From positions 10,903,785 to 10,967,784 of the forward strand of contig JABAKD010000009.1 in the NCBI GenBank assembly GCA_012845835.1: a stretch of DNA of 64,000 nt, written 5' to 3'. This document shows, in pieces, positions 55,203 through 64,000 of this stretch (position 1 is its first letter; every line of letters starts with the position of its first letter). Origin of the DNA: Undaria pinnatifida. Its lineage: Eukaryota > Sar > Phaeophyceae > Laminariales > Alariaceae. The notes beneath the pieces were generated by a model, which saw nothing but the letters and a program-made list of their open reading frames with translations, was not told the DNA's origin and did no database searches. The position numbers and the translations under genes were made by a program.

Positions 55203-58200
55203 GGAATTTGTACTTGCAACAGCAGTCACGGGCTCTCCTATACTAGGACCACCACCCAAAACACCACCTGCTATAGGGACTCCTTCCGCTATAGCATCAC
55301 CACCATCTTCTTCGTCACCAACACCACACACACCCTTCCCGCTTCGCCACCCAACTCATCGCACCTCTTAAATCCATGTCCCTGTCCCCTGGCCCCCCGG
55401 TGATGCTGCCCATACTGCTGGCCATGGAACCTGTCGTCACGGGGACCTCTTGGGTGATGACTACCTTCTGGTCCGGAGAAGTTAGTGCTGCCTCTTCCCG
55501 GGCCATCTGTCCTGTGCTGAGGGTGGGAAAACTGCGGCGGATGTGCTGGCCCTACCGGCGTCATGGAGATGGTGGGAGACGAAGACGATCCCCCTCCAAC
55601 CGGTGGCGCTGAAGAAGTTTCTCCCATGCACGCCAAAGCCATCCCTTGTATGTCTTGATGGGACATGCCCGGGCAGGACGCTTGTACCATTTTGTAGAGC
55701 TCTATTTGGCGCCTCATGCGCGCCACCACAGGATCGTCACTAGCCACCTCCGCCGCTGGTTTTGTGGTATGTGCCGTGGTGGTTTCCCCAGGCACGGAAA
55801 GTGGCCTGAGCGGGAGTGACGCAACAGGAGGGGCAGGCAGAGTGACAGCTGGAGTGGAAGCTGTCGTGGCCAACGATGATGTCACCCGCACAGCAGCAGT
55901 GGCTGCTGCCGCCGACGAACTTGCAGCTTCCGCTGCCGCCTCCGCCGAAGACGCAGCAACAGAAGAAGGTGCGGATGCCGCCATTTCTCGCGCCAAGCCC
56001 GCTCGAGCCTCTACGTGGCGCTGTGAGGGTTTCCACTCCCTCGTGGGCAAAATCGGCTTGCCCGCCGCATCTGCTGCACGGACAGCCGGGACTCGCGCCG
56101 CCTCCCGCTGCGCCCTTTTAGCATATGTTTCAGCCGTGGCGGCAGCTGCGGTCGCGACGGCTTTTTCCAGAAGTTGTTTCTGCTGTCTTTCTTCAGCTAC
56201 AGCCCGGCGCAACAGATCAGTGGTATTTCCATGTATTGCATCATAAGCGATCTTATTTTCACGCTCCTGTTCTTCCTGGACCCTGACCTGTTTGGCCAAC
56301 GCCTGGGAAATATTCCGTTCCTCCTTCCTTGCCTTGCCCCGCTGTAATGCAATATCCTGCAGCTGTCGTTCCAAATCCCGACGCTCCTTGGTAAGACGAC
56401 GATGAGTGGCTTCTAGGGTTGCTAAATCAGGAGAGGCTTGGGCTAGCCTAGTCTTGGCCGCTGCAAACTCAGCAGCAGCACGGTCGACTTTAGCACGCGA
56501 CTTAAATGCCTCTTCCTGCAGTCCTGAATTATTTTGCTTCGCGGTCGTGAGGAACGTCCGCGGGAACGACCAGGGGAAAGCAGACAAGCAAATCTATTAG
56601 CGGTGGTAACGGCTGGACGCGGCCAGGCCTCCGAGGACACAGAGTCAACACGAACTGCTACTCTTGTCGGTGAACCCGAATCAGAATCCGAGTCTGAATA
56701 CACCGGGATGTCGGTGCTGCTGTAACTTCCAAAGGAGTATTTTTCATCGGCAGCTTCCTGCATCGCCCGTTCGGCCGCGTCCGCGGCATTTAATTCCGCC
56801 TGAATGGCGCGAGCTAGCATTTCGTCCGTCTCATATCGGCGACGAGTGACAGCTACGGGGGACGCCACAGCTGCTCCCCCAACCCCTTCGGGCTCCACCT
56901 TCACCCTTTGGGTGCGTTTATCATGAACTACAACGGGCACGATGGCCCCTTCAGGCCCTGCTCCCGTGGTTACCAGGCTCGCATGAGGGTCGAAACCTAC
57001 TGCCCGCATGCGATCTTCATGCGACCAACCCAACCGTGAAAATAACATACTCAAATCGGCAACATCTGATTCCGACGGCGGACGACCTAACTCAGACAGA
57101 GCTCTTACCGCGGCAACTGGCGCAGACACAGTAGGAGGCGAGGAGGCTGCAACAGGTCCAGGCGCTGGGCCCTTTCCCTCCGGCGAGGGCGGAACGACGG
57201 GGGAAGGCGGGGTGACGTTTCCTCCCTTCCCTCCCTTGCCAGGCGGGGAGGACGGGCGGGCTTCGGGCGATTTGACTGCAGCAACATCCCGGTACGACAT
57301 AAAACGCACAGGAAAATCCAGGAGATATTTTGGTGGTAGCGACATTGGTGGGGGTGTTGGGATGGGGTGTGACGAGAGTACCCCAACACGCGAGGATGGA
57401 CTACCCTGGCCCGATTGAGTAGCAACATCCCGGTACGACATAAAACGCACAGGAAAATCCAGGAGATATTTTGGTGGTAGCGACATTGGTGGGGGTGTTG
57501 GGATGGGATGTGACGAGAGTACCCCTACACGCGAGGATGGACTACCCTGGCCCGATTGAGTACTATCGTCGCTACTCCCGTGGCGAGAACGTGGCTTGTT
57601 CGGCAAAAAATCCGCAAGGCTACGGGCGGAAGGGCGTGGCGGTGAATCTTTTTGGGCCGAAAAATTGTGTACGCCGGTTGGTTTTTGCTCGCTTTTTGAG
57701 CCGAAATAGTACGTACACGAGGAGTTTGCTGACTCGTAGTTGCTGGCAACCCGCTACCGCCGTGTTGCATGTCTGTACTGGTACGACGTGAGGCAACACT
57801 GCCATCATGACTGTGAGGTACGTAACGTGGCGACGACATCCTCATACTCAAAGCAGTATCCGACGGAGCAAGAGAAGGAGTAGGCGACGAGGCAGCGCTA
57901 GACGGTGAAACATCATTTTGTATCATCATGCTACTCGTGGCTTTTTGGTCAGATGCGCTACTCGGTTCATGACGACGATAAAGCTCACGGCCCTCAACCC
58001 CATCGACCGTTTTATCTGTAGGTTTAGTCGGGCTACCACGGGTACTCCCACCCGATGAACCAGGATCAACCCCCTGAGAACGCCCGACAGCGTCGCGCGC
58101 CTGCGCACGCGCCGCCCTACTTTGAGACCTCGTCCGAGGAACGCTAACGGACAGGTCTACCCCCTGCCGATGAGCATCCCTCCCCTTCCCCAAACTCTGC

Positions 58201-58226
58201 TTACCCATTTTGTTGGCAGAAGACAT
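55203..58226 (-). pseudogene. Gypsy gag (N-terminal part to palindrome axis)
   Basis: ATG at 58,226 (49 bp inside the 5' LTR) begins a basic, Ser/Arg-rich leader (PRTRSQSRAARAQARDAVG). Frames then shift at about 57,650 and 56,530 before an open frame to 55,289. The middle has duplicated Pro-rich units (PTPPPMSLPPKYLLDFPVRF), then a long Ala/Glu/Arg coiled coil and an MRRQIELYKMVQASCPGMSH segment. No CCHC zinc knuckle is visible before the axis; it was probably beyond the axis with protease. The shift near 56,530 is shared by both arms, so it predates the palindrome. Confidence 0.85.
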
Positions 58227-58274
58227 ATTTTCCCGATGAACCTAGAAGGACACAGAACTACTCGACGACGCCGC
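58227..58274 (-). promoter_or_regulatory. Leader and expected primer-binding site
   Basis: The 48 bp between the 5' LTR and gag ATG begin GCGGCGTCGTCGAGTAG on the element strand. The usual TGG-start complementary to a tRNA 3' CCA is not present right after the LTR, so priming may use an internal tRNA region or another mechanism, or the site is altered. Confidence 0.4.
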
Positions 58275-59001
58275 TGAAAGGAGATGGAGTCTCGCTGACT
58301 CCTTCGTTGATGCTGATGTATATACTGGTTGCTGATGTTCGTGGTGTCGGTACAGTGGCTCAAGATCAAGGAAAATTAACTTTTATCAATGTCTCTGCCG
58401 CAATGGTTGAGAGCAGGGAAGTGACGAGACTGATCCGATGTGGCTCGTTTTCCTTGCTCATTTTGCTCCAAATTGCTACATAACTCTTCCTAGCAGTACT
58501 TCAACAGCACCTGTAGGAAGAGCAGGCTCTCCTCAGATAACTGTTACTTAACGCCTACATAGACTACCTTCACTAGCAAAGACTCACTTCTTCTCAAGCT
58601 TCCCGTGACTCCTCTGTCCTTGCTCTGTCTAGCCTTGCTACTTTCGTCTCCAACTGACACTTGTCTTTCCTCTCTTTGAGATTATCCTCTTTTCTCTGTG
58701 CAATAACCCATGAAAATGTCACCAAACTACTGAGTTTTAGTGTACATTTTCCTGTTGGTTCCTCTCAGTTCATAATTAATCTCTTCCTGCCTTAATTCGG
58801 TAAAACCTGTCATTCCTCATGAACTAAATTCCGTCATAAAACAACTGAACAAAGAGGATAGCCGGAATTCTTGCTCATGAAGAAATTGCATTTTCCCTGA
58901 TCAAACATCCAATTCTTCTAAATTGAAACCTTCTGTCTCCAGTCTCATCGCAAATGAACCTTTTCTATACTAATTCCTAGTAAATTCCCAATCTCACCAC
59001 A
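58275..59001 (-). repeat. 5' LTR (727 bp)
   Basis: Same TG...CA ends and orientation as 47,800-48,543. On the element strand it should hold the promoter and polyadenylation signals, but I cannot point to a clear TATA box. It is followed on the plus strand by ATTG, the target duplication. Confidence 0.93.
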
Positions 59002-59005
59002 ATTG

Positions 59006-59473
59006 AACTTTCGAATTGCTTTTTGGCCACTTGAGCCATGGACAAAGCCATGGACACGAGACCACAAGCGCGCCTGCGTCAACAGCAAGCACAACAACAC
59101 CAGGACCAATCACAGCAGCGTCCAGCCGTCGCCGCTCGCCGTGCGCAGAATCGGCAACGCAAGCGCTTTTCGCTTGGCCAAACAATGGCGAATCCTGCCG
59201 GGGACGACTCGCTTGCCCCCCCTCGCTTTTTCTTCGTCGCTGCCTGCTTTTTTTTTTTTTTCGAACTCCAACTATATTGAACTTTCGAATTGCTTTTCGG
59301 CCACTTGAGCCATGGACAAAGCCATGGACACGAGACCACAAGCGCGCCTGCGTCAACAGCAAGCACAACAACACCAGGACCAATCACAGCAGCGTCCAGC
59401 CGTCGCCGCTCGCCGTGCGCAGAATCGGCAACGCGAGCGCTTTTCGCTTGGCCTAACAATGGCGAATCCTGCC
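59006..59473 (+). repeat. Tandem 270-bp target unit; second copy is the empty site
   Basis: AACTTTCGAATTGCTTTTTGG begins at 59,006 and AACTTTCGAATTGCTTTTCGG at 59,280. Between them the unit ends CGAACTCCAACTATATTG, identical to the sequence left of the element. Both units hold a frame starting ATGGACAAAGCCATGGAC with a Gln/Arg-rich product (LRQQQAQQHQDQSQQRP). It is conserved between units but has no recognised function. Confidence 0.85.
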
Positions 59474-60596
59474 CAGCCCGAGAGCATTGTAACCAACAAA
59501 TCGGCTGCTGCTCGCCTGTCAGGTGTATTGCTCTACGTACTATTGCTGCATTGCTGTACTGCTGTACTGGGTAGGTTCGTGGGTGCATGGTGGGTGGTGG
59601 GTGGGTGGTGGACGGCGACTCGCCCGCTCCGCGAGATGGCCGAGTATCGTCAAAAAAGGAATTCCCCCCCGTCTGTTTCCTGTTTCATACAAGGTCCTCA
59701 AGAACCAACTAACTACGCCGCGCGTACCAGGTGTACTGCTGTACGTACTGCTGCACTGCTGTCCTGCTGTATGTAGTAGAGGTTTGGTCGGTGGGTGGGT
59801 GGAGTGTACACTGCGTCGTCCGTGGTGGGTGGGTGGGCCGTTCTGTACGTGGGAGTCTTTTTGCGTCCTGTGGGGGATGAACCTTTTTTTTTGTTTCTAC
59901 AATACCGGCCTCCCACTGGTGCTTGGGAGTACCACCGTCCCCACTGCTGCACTCCTCTGTCCTTTACTACCGTACGTACTGCTGCACTGCCGTACTGCTG
60001 CCGTGTTATCTTTTTTTTTTGGAATACTTACATACAGAGGGTGATACCTTTACTGGTGCGTACGTACTGCTGCATTGCCGTACTGCTGCCCTACGATTGT
60101 TTTGTTTTTTTACAGCACCAATTTGTTTTTGTCCGCCATACCGGCCGGCAACAAGCATATTTCGGGAGTACCACCAGCCCGAGAGCATTGTAACCAACAA
60201 ATCGGCTGCTGCTCGCCTGTCAGGTGCATTGCTCTAGGTACTGCTGCATTGCTGTACTGCTGTACTGGGTACGTTCGTGGGTGCATGGTGGGTGGTGTTC
60301 TGCTGTGCTGTACGTACTGCTGCACTGCTGTTCTGATGTACGTACTGCTGCACTGCTGTTCTGCTGTATGTAGTAACGGTTTGGTCGGTGGGTGGGTGGA
60401 GGGTGCACTGCGTCGTCCGTGGTTGGTGGGTGGGCCGTTCTGTACGTTTTTTTTTTGCTGTTTCCTGTTTCATAAGAACCAACCAGCTAACTGCGCCCCG
60501 CGTACCAGGTGTATACTGCTGTGCGTACTGCTGCACGGCTGTTCTGATGTACGTACTGCTGCACTGCTGTTCTGCTGTATTATAAAAAATGAAAAT

Positions 60597-60830
60597 ACAC
60601 TCCAGCTGTGAGATCGAAGATTTCGTCGAAACTCATCTTTGCAAGCTGTGTGTGATACTCCGATCGCGCGCATTACGAGTTGTGTGTCCTCATTAAGGAT
60701 ATAGGTCGGCGACTCCCCTTACAACTGCAGTGTAGCTATCAGGGTCAACAGGATGATTTTAGTCAGTCTGTGCGCGGAAACTATAAAACCCGTTTCTGAG
60801 GGGGACAAAATCTGACAGCTGTGAAGGGAA
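60597..60830 (+). repeat. TTTGCAAGCTG family, long copy in array
   Basis: Nearly identical to 47,107-47,190 at its start (CAGCTGTGAGATCGAAGATT, CTCATCTTTGCAAGCTGTGT) and extends further to match 38,405-38,640. Confidence 0.8.
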
Positions 60831-60839
60831 ATGTATCCT

Positions 60840-61043
60840 TTTATCAAGTGGATCTTGTAAGTCGAATAACCGGTGAGGGGGGTGGGGCGGAGTTTTGAAG
60901 GACGTGGGGGCCTGGTTTTGATCAAAAGCGAGCGGGTTTGGAGGGGGGGGGGGGGGGGGGAAAGGGGGCAATTTGTGCATGTAAGCTATAAATCCTTTCG
61001 AGGGGATAAATCTGACGGTTTTGGCACCAGTATTATTGGGGGC

Positions 61044-61075
<32 letters not shown>

Positions 61076-61195
61076 CTCAATATGTGCCTGGAAACTATAC
61101 ATTATTTTGAGGGGAAAAATGTGACGGTTTTGGAAATAATACATCAGTTTATCATGTATATCCTGGGGTAAGTCGTACAATCAGTGAGTAAAAAG
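60840..61195. repeat. G-rich insert with three diverged 110-bp units
   Basis: Three repeats of the pattern GGGGGACAAAATCTGACAGC / GGGGATAAATCTGACGGTTT / GGGGAAAAATGTGACGGTTT, two separated by G runs of about 20 and 28 bases (60,941-60,960 and 61,043-61,072). It could be an expansion of the end of the TTTGCAAGCTG element. No coding. Confidence 0.7.
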
Positions 61196-61615
61196 ATGTA
61201 GTAAAGGTTTGGTCGGTGGGTGAGTGGAGGGTGCACTGCGTCGTCCGTGGTGGGTGGGTGGGCCGTTCTGTACGTGGGAGTCTTTTTGCGTCCTGTGGGA
61301 GATGAACCCTTTTTTTTTTCTACAATACCGGCCTCCCACTGGTGCTTGGGAGTACCACCGTCCCCACTGCTGCACTCCTTTGTCCTTTACTACCGTACGT
61401 ACTACTGCTGCCGTGTTATCATTTTCGTGCTGCAAAACTTACATAATCTACAGAGGATGATACCTTTACTAGCGTACGTTCGGCGGCATTGTCGAACTGC
61501 CCTGTTATTATTTTGTTCTTTTAGTACTTGATAAAGAGGATACAGCACCAATTTGTTTTTGTCCGCCATACCGGCCGGCAACTGGCATATTTTGGGAGTA
61601 CCACTAGTTGCCTAT

Positions 61616-63330
61616 AATACTTCTCCATAGAGTATTCTTGGGGAAAAGAACCACCAACCGATGCGATACAGCGAGTTAATGTGAGAACAACAACAAAACA
61701 ACAACAACAACAATAACAACAACAACGTACGAGGTAATAAGGAACAAGGTAAGAAAGGCAGGCTGATATTTGCGAGAAAGTAAAAAATGCGGAAGACGTT
61801 AAGCTGAAGTTAGTGTAGAACGCGCCCTAAAGAAACTCAGTCTGGGTCGTTATTTCTGTTTCTTGTTGGGTTCCCTGTCCTTTGTCCTGTACTGCCGCTG
61901 CTGTATAGATTCACTGGGGGTGCGGGATCTTTAGTCTTACGTTTTTAGCTTGGTCTGTGCTCCAGTACATTTCATTTTTTGTTTTATTTTTATCGTTGTT
62001 TTTATTTGTTTTCTTATTTTGTTTTTGTTTTTTGTTTTTGTTTTGTTTTTGTTTATTTCGTATTTCTCTCTTCCAATGTATTTCTGTTGCTGACGTATGT
62101 ATGTTGTGCCTGTCGTACCCAGTACTAGGGCATGACATTGCGTTGTCGAATGCATTACGATGCATTATCTCTGTGTCGTAGCTTGTGACCACAGAGCTGA
62201 TCTTTCTAGGGTGAGGAATCAGTACGGACACTGGGTGTGCTGGATGTCGACGAGTAGAAGAACGGTTTAATGTGAAGAACACACACACACACACACACAC
62301 ATAGGCGGCTCGCGAGATTGTTGTTGTCTCACATTAGCTCTTATCAAACATCTAGAGTCCGTGGTGACACAAAGGTGCTGGAGCCCTATTAATAGGAAGA
62401 TCCGAAAAACCAAATGAAATCAAAATTCGTCCGGGAAATACTGCGCTTTCCCGCCTAAAAACGCACGATACGAAGAAGGCGCACAAGTGAAATGATCCAA
62501 TGTTCCAACTGAACTTTCATGGCCGCGGGTGTCCTCTCAACTGCGGCATAAAGTTCCCCCGTTCCCACAACCACGAAACCAACTCGCGGATACAAACTAC
62601 AACGGTTGGGCTGCCTGCACCGTACGAACCGCACGGTAATCGTGAGCACAGACGAACGCGCCTGCTGTCTGGAGTGCTATCAGAGTATCGTTCGCGGGCA
62701 TGCAGTGAAAAAAGGGCAATCGAACCAAAAACCATACAAAACATCAATGATCGCCCCGTCTTTCCGAGTTATCTGCAGCAGCTCTGAGCTACGACGCCCG
62801 TGCCTGAAAAGTGAAAATTGCGGGGGGTCGTTCCCCATGAAGGGTATACAACTCTACCAATACTACAAAAATCAGTGACTTAAGTAACATGTTGTACTAC
62901 TGCCTCGTAAAAAAACCCTGAAAAATGACGATCGTTGCTCTCTTGATGATGGTGTGCGTACGGGTCGTGGGTCTCCGTGTGCCATTCTCCTGCTGTCGTT
63001 CTCCATGGCCGTCTCATCGCCTTAGCTCACTCGGCCCGCTCATTCGCACTTGCTCTCGTTGACGCGCAATTCCAATCGGTTCCCATTCTCCCCCGTCCTA
63101 AAAGACAAAATGCTCCTCGCAGCTTGCGGTGCTGATCTGAAAAACAAAAGTTCTCATTCAGGGAGATTTAATGCGTCTCTTCCCCGCCCGTCGACGCTTA
63201 GTCGCCCTCCTCCTCCGTCGTCGATTCCAGCCTCCTGCCGGCGCAGTTCCCTCTGCTCAAACCAAGACTGCGCCGTAGTGTGGCTCGTGGTGGCGCCTGC
63301 CTCCGATGCTTGATGCCGGCGACGTTCCGG
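61616..63330. other. Right flank: microsatellites and unassigned sequence
   Basis: CAA units at 61,686-61,728, a TTTTG/TTTTA-rich tract at 61,975-62,060 and (AC)12 at 62,278-62,301. Open frames at 62,455-62,880 exist on both strands and contain Cys pairs (ACCLEC) but no recognisable motif. 63,050-63,313 is Ser/Pro-rich. I do not call a gene here. Confidence 0.5.
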
Positions 63331-63834
63331 GTTGCAACCACACCCAAATCAAGTTAGGTTTTAGGCGATTTTGGCTGGATTGCGGAAAATCGAGAAATTT
63401 TGTGGGCCCCACGCGGCCGCAACCTCTGAAAATTTTATCACGACCGGACTGACATCCTTTTTCATGGCGATGATTCCAGGAAATATCTAGAAATCTAGGA
63501 ATATCTACCTCGTACCGGTACCAGGTACCTGGTACGTATGTATATAAAACTATATACCTAAACCTCGCCCCCGTCGGACGTCTCGCTCGGCATATCCTCC
63601 CCCCTCTCAGCCCTTCTCAGCCCGTAATTGCCGAAAAGAAAATTAGTTGCTGGGGAAAAGAACCGTCCCGGAGTTCCTTGCCTTCCTTGCTTTCCCTAGT
63701 CTCATTCTTACTTACTTTTTAGCTCTCATTCTCTGATCTTTACTGCTTGCTCTCTGATATTTTTATTTTGCTTTTTCAGCAACTTCTTTTTTTTACTTTT
63801 ATTTGAAGTTGGCCAAGTGCTGGCTGTTGAGAGG

Positions 63835-64000
63835 GAATTGCCGTTGACGGCTGCAAACAACTTGAATTTGAAATTTGCCGGATCGGCAATAATAACAATT
63901 TGAAGTTGAAATTTGCGAAGCGGACCAAGGCTAGTGCGGGAGGAGGCTCCGCCAACAGTGGGGGTGGTGGAGGTTCAGGATCAGGCGTGTGGAAGCTGGT
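63835..64000 (+). CDS. Possible exon running off the right edge
   Basis: From an AG near 63,834 the plus strand is open to the window end, encoding a Lys/Asn-containing stretch (NNLKLKFAKRTKASAG) and then a Gly/Ser linker. The preceding T-rich DNA (63,785-63,805) could be a polypyrimidine tract. Composition is protein-like, but only about 55 codons are visible. The family is unknown, and a link to the ING exon cannot be judged. Confidence 0.25.

Larger units (their letters stand above)
47800..59001 (-). mobile_element. Ty3/Gypsy LTR retrotransposon, rearranged and defective (11.2 kb)
   Basis: Bounded by direct LTRs with TG...CA ends and flanked by a 4-bp target duplication ATTG (47,796-47,799 and 59,002-59,005). 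Read on the minus strand: 5' LTR, gag start (58,226), gag body, a palindrome axis at 55,194-55,202, an inverted gag copy, RT beginning abruptly at 52,741, RNase H, integrase, C-terminal region, purine tract, 3' LTR. RT before RNase H and integrase is Ty3/Gypsy order. Protease and the N-terminal part of RT are absent, and pol carries several stops and frameshifts, so it cannot move by itself. LTRs differ by about ten substitutions and two indels, implying fairly recent insertion. Confidence 0.93.
59470..61615. repeat. Outer inverted-repeat array, right arm
   Basis: Reverse complement of the 45.4-46.6-kb array: CGTTCTGTACGTGGGAGTCT, TTTCCTGTTTCATAAGAACC, GTACGTACTGCTGCACTGCT and TTTGTCCGCCATACCGGCCG. 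59,700-60,110 and 61,200-61,500 are themselves near-duplicates. 60,597-60,830 is a TTTGCAAGCTG copy and 60,840-61,195 is unrelated G-rich sequence, so this arm has been rearranged internally. Confidence 0.88.

Noticed and set aside
60840-61195. Immunoglobulin-switch-like or regulatory G-rich region
   Set aside because: It is best explained as diverged repeats with G homopolymers inside the rearranged array; nothing supports regulation.

Overview
This is eukaryotic nuclear DNA. One protein-kinase gene is split into ten exons, each with GT...AG borders and compatible phases. Most of the rest is dispersed repeats, minisatellites, microsatellites and retroelements, with no operons or bacterial-style gene packing. 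Intron density, long repeat-filled introns and CCCTAA-like interstitial tracts suit a large-genome alga or other protist (a stramenopile would fit), but the sequence alone does not fix the lineage.

Layout. 1-3,710: low-complexity flank with a large CCCGA array and a terminal-inverted-repeat element. 3,711-17,277 (minus strand): an AGC-group serine/threonine kinase missing only its 5' exon(s). Its introns hold microsatellites, a decayed LINE and C-tailed LINE fragments. One 726-bp exon puts about 240 residues into the activation segment. 17,300-44,800: repeat-dominated DNA with few credible coding exons. It holds at least five dispersed families (GGATACCGCC, CCGGCACTATAGAGGGA, TACAACTGGAAACC, TTTGCAAGCTG and a family ending in GACTACGGCCAT), a tRNA-derived SINE family in five copies, a satellite with higher-order period about 560 bp (24.3-25.5 kb) and telomere-like tracts. 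44,882-45,097: an exon encoding the N-terminal domain of an ING-type chromatin reader. Its PHD-finger exon is not visible.

45.4-61.6 kb is a nested inverted-repeat region. An older palindromic array (45.4-47.8 kb against 59.0-61.6 kb) is interrupted by an 11.2-kb Ty3/Gypsy element. That element has 744/727-bp direct LTRs, a 4-bp ATTG target duplication and a second, unoccupied copy of its target 270 bp away. It contains its own 2.45-kb near-perfect palindrome. Part of gag is duplicated tail-to-tail around a 9-nt loop, and protease and the start of RT are missing. The downstream pol has at least four in-frame stops and several frameshifts although the LTRs are about 98-99% identical, so the element probably moved as a defective copy using proteins supplied in trans.

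61.6-64 kb: microsatellites and unassigned sequence, with a possible exon running off the right edge.

Most promising: the kinase with a very large acidic, Cys/His-containing activation-segment insert, a missing T-loop phosphosite and an acidic hydrophobic motif; and the nested-palindrome retroelement.
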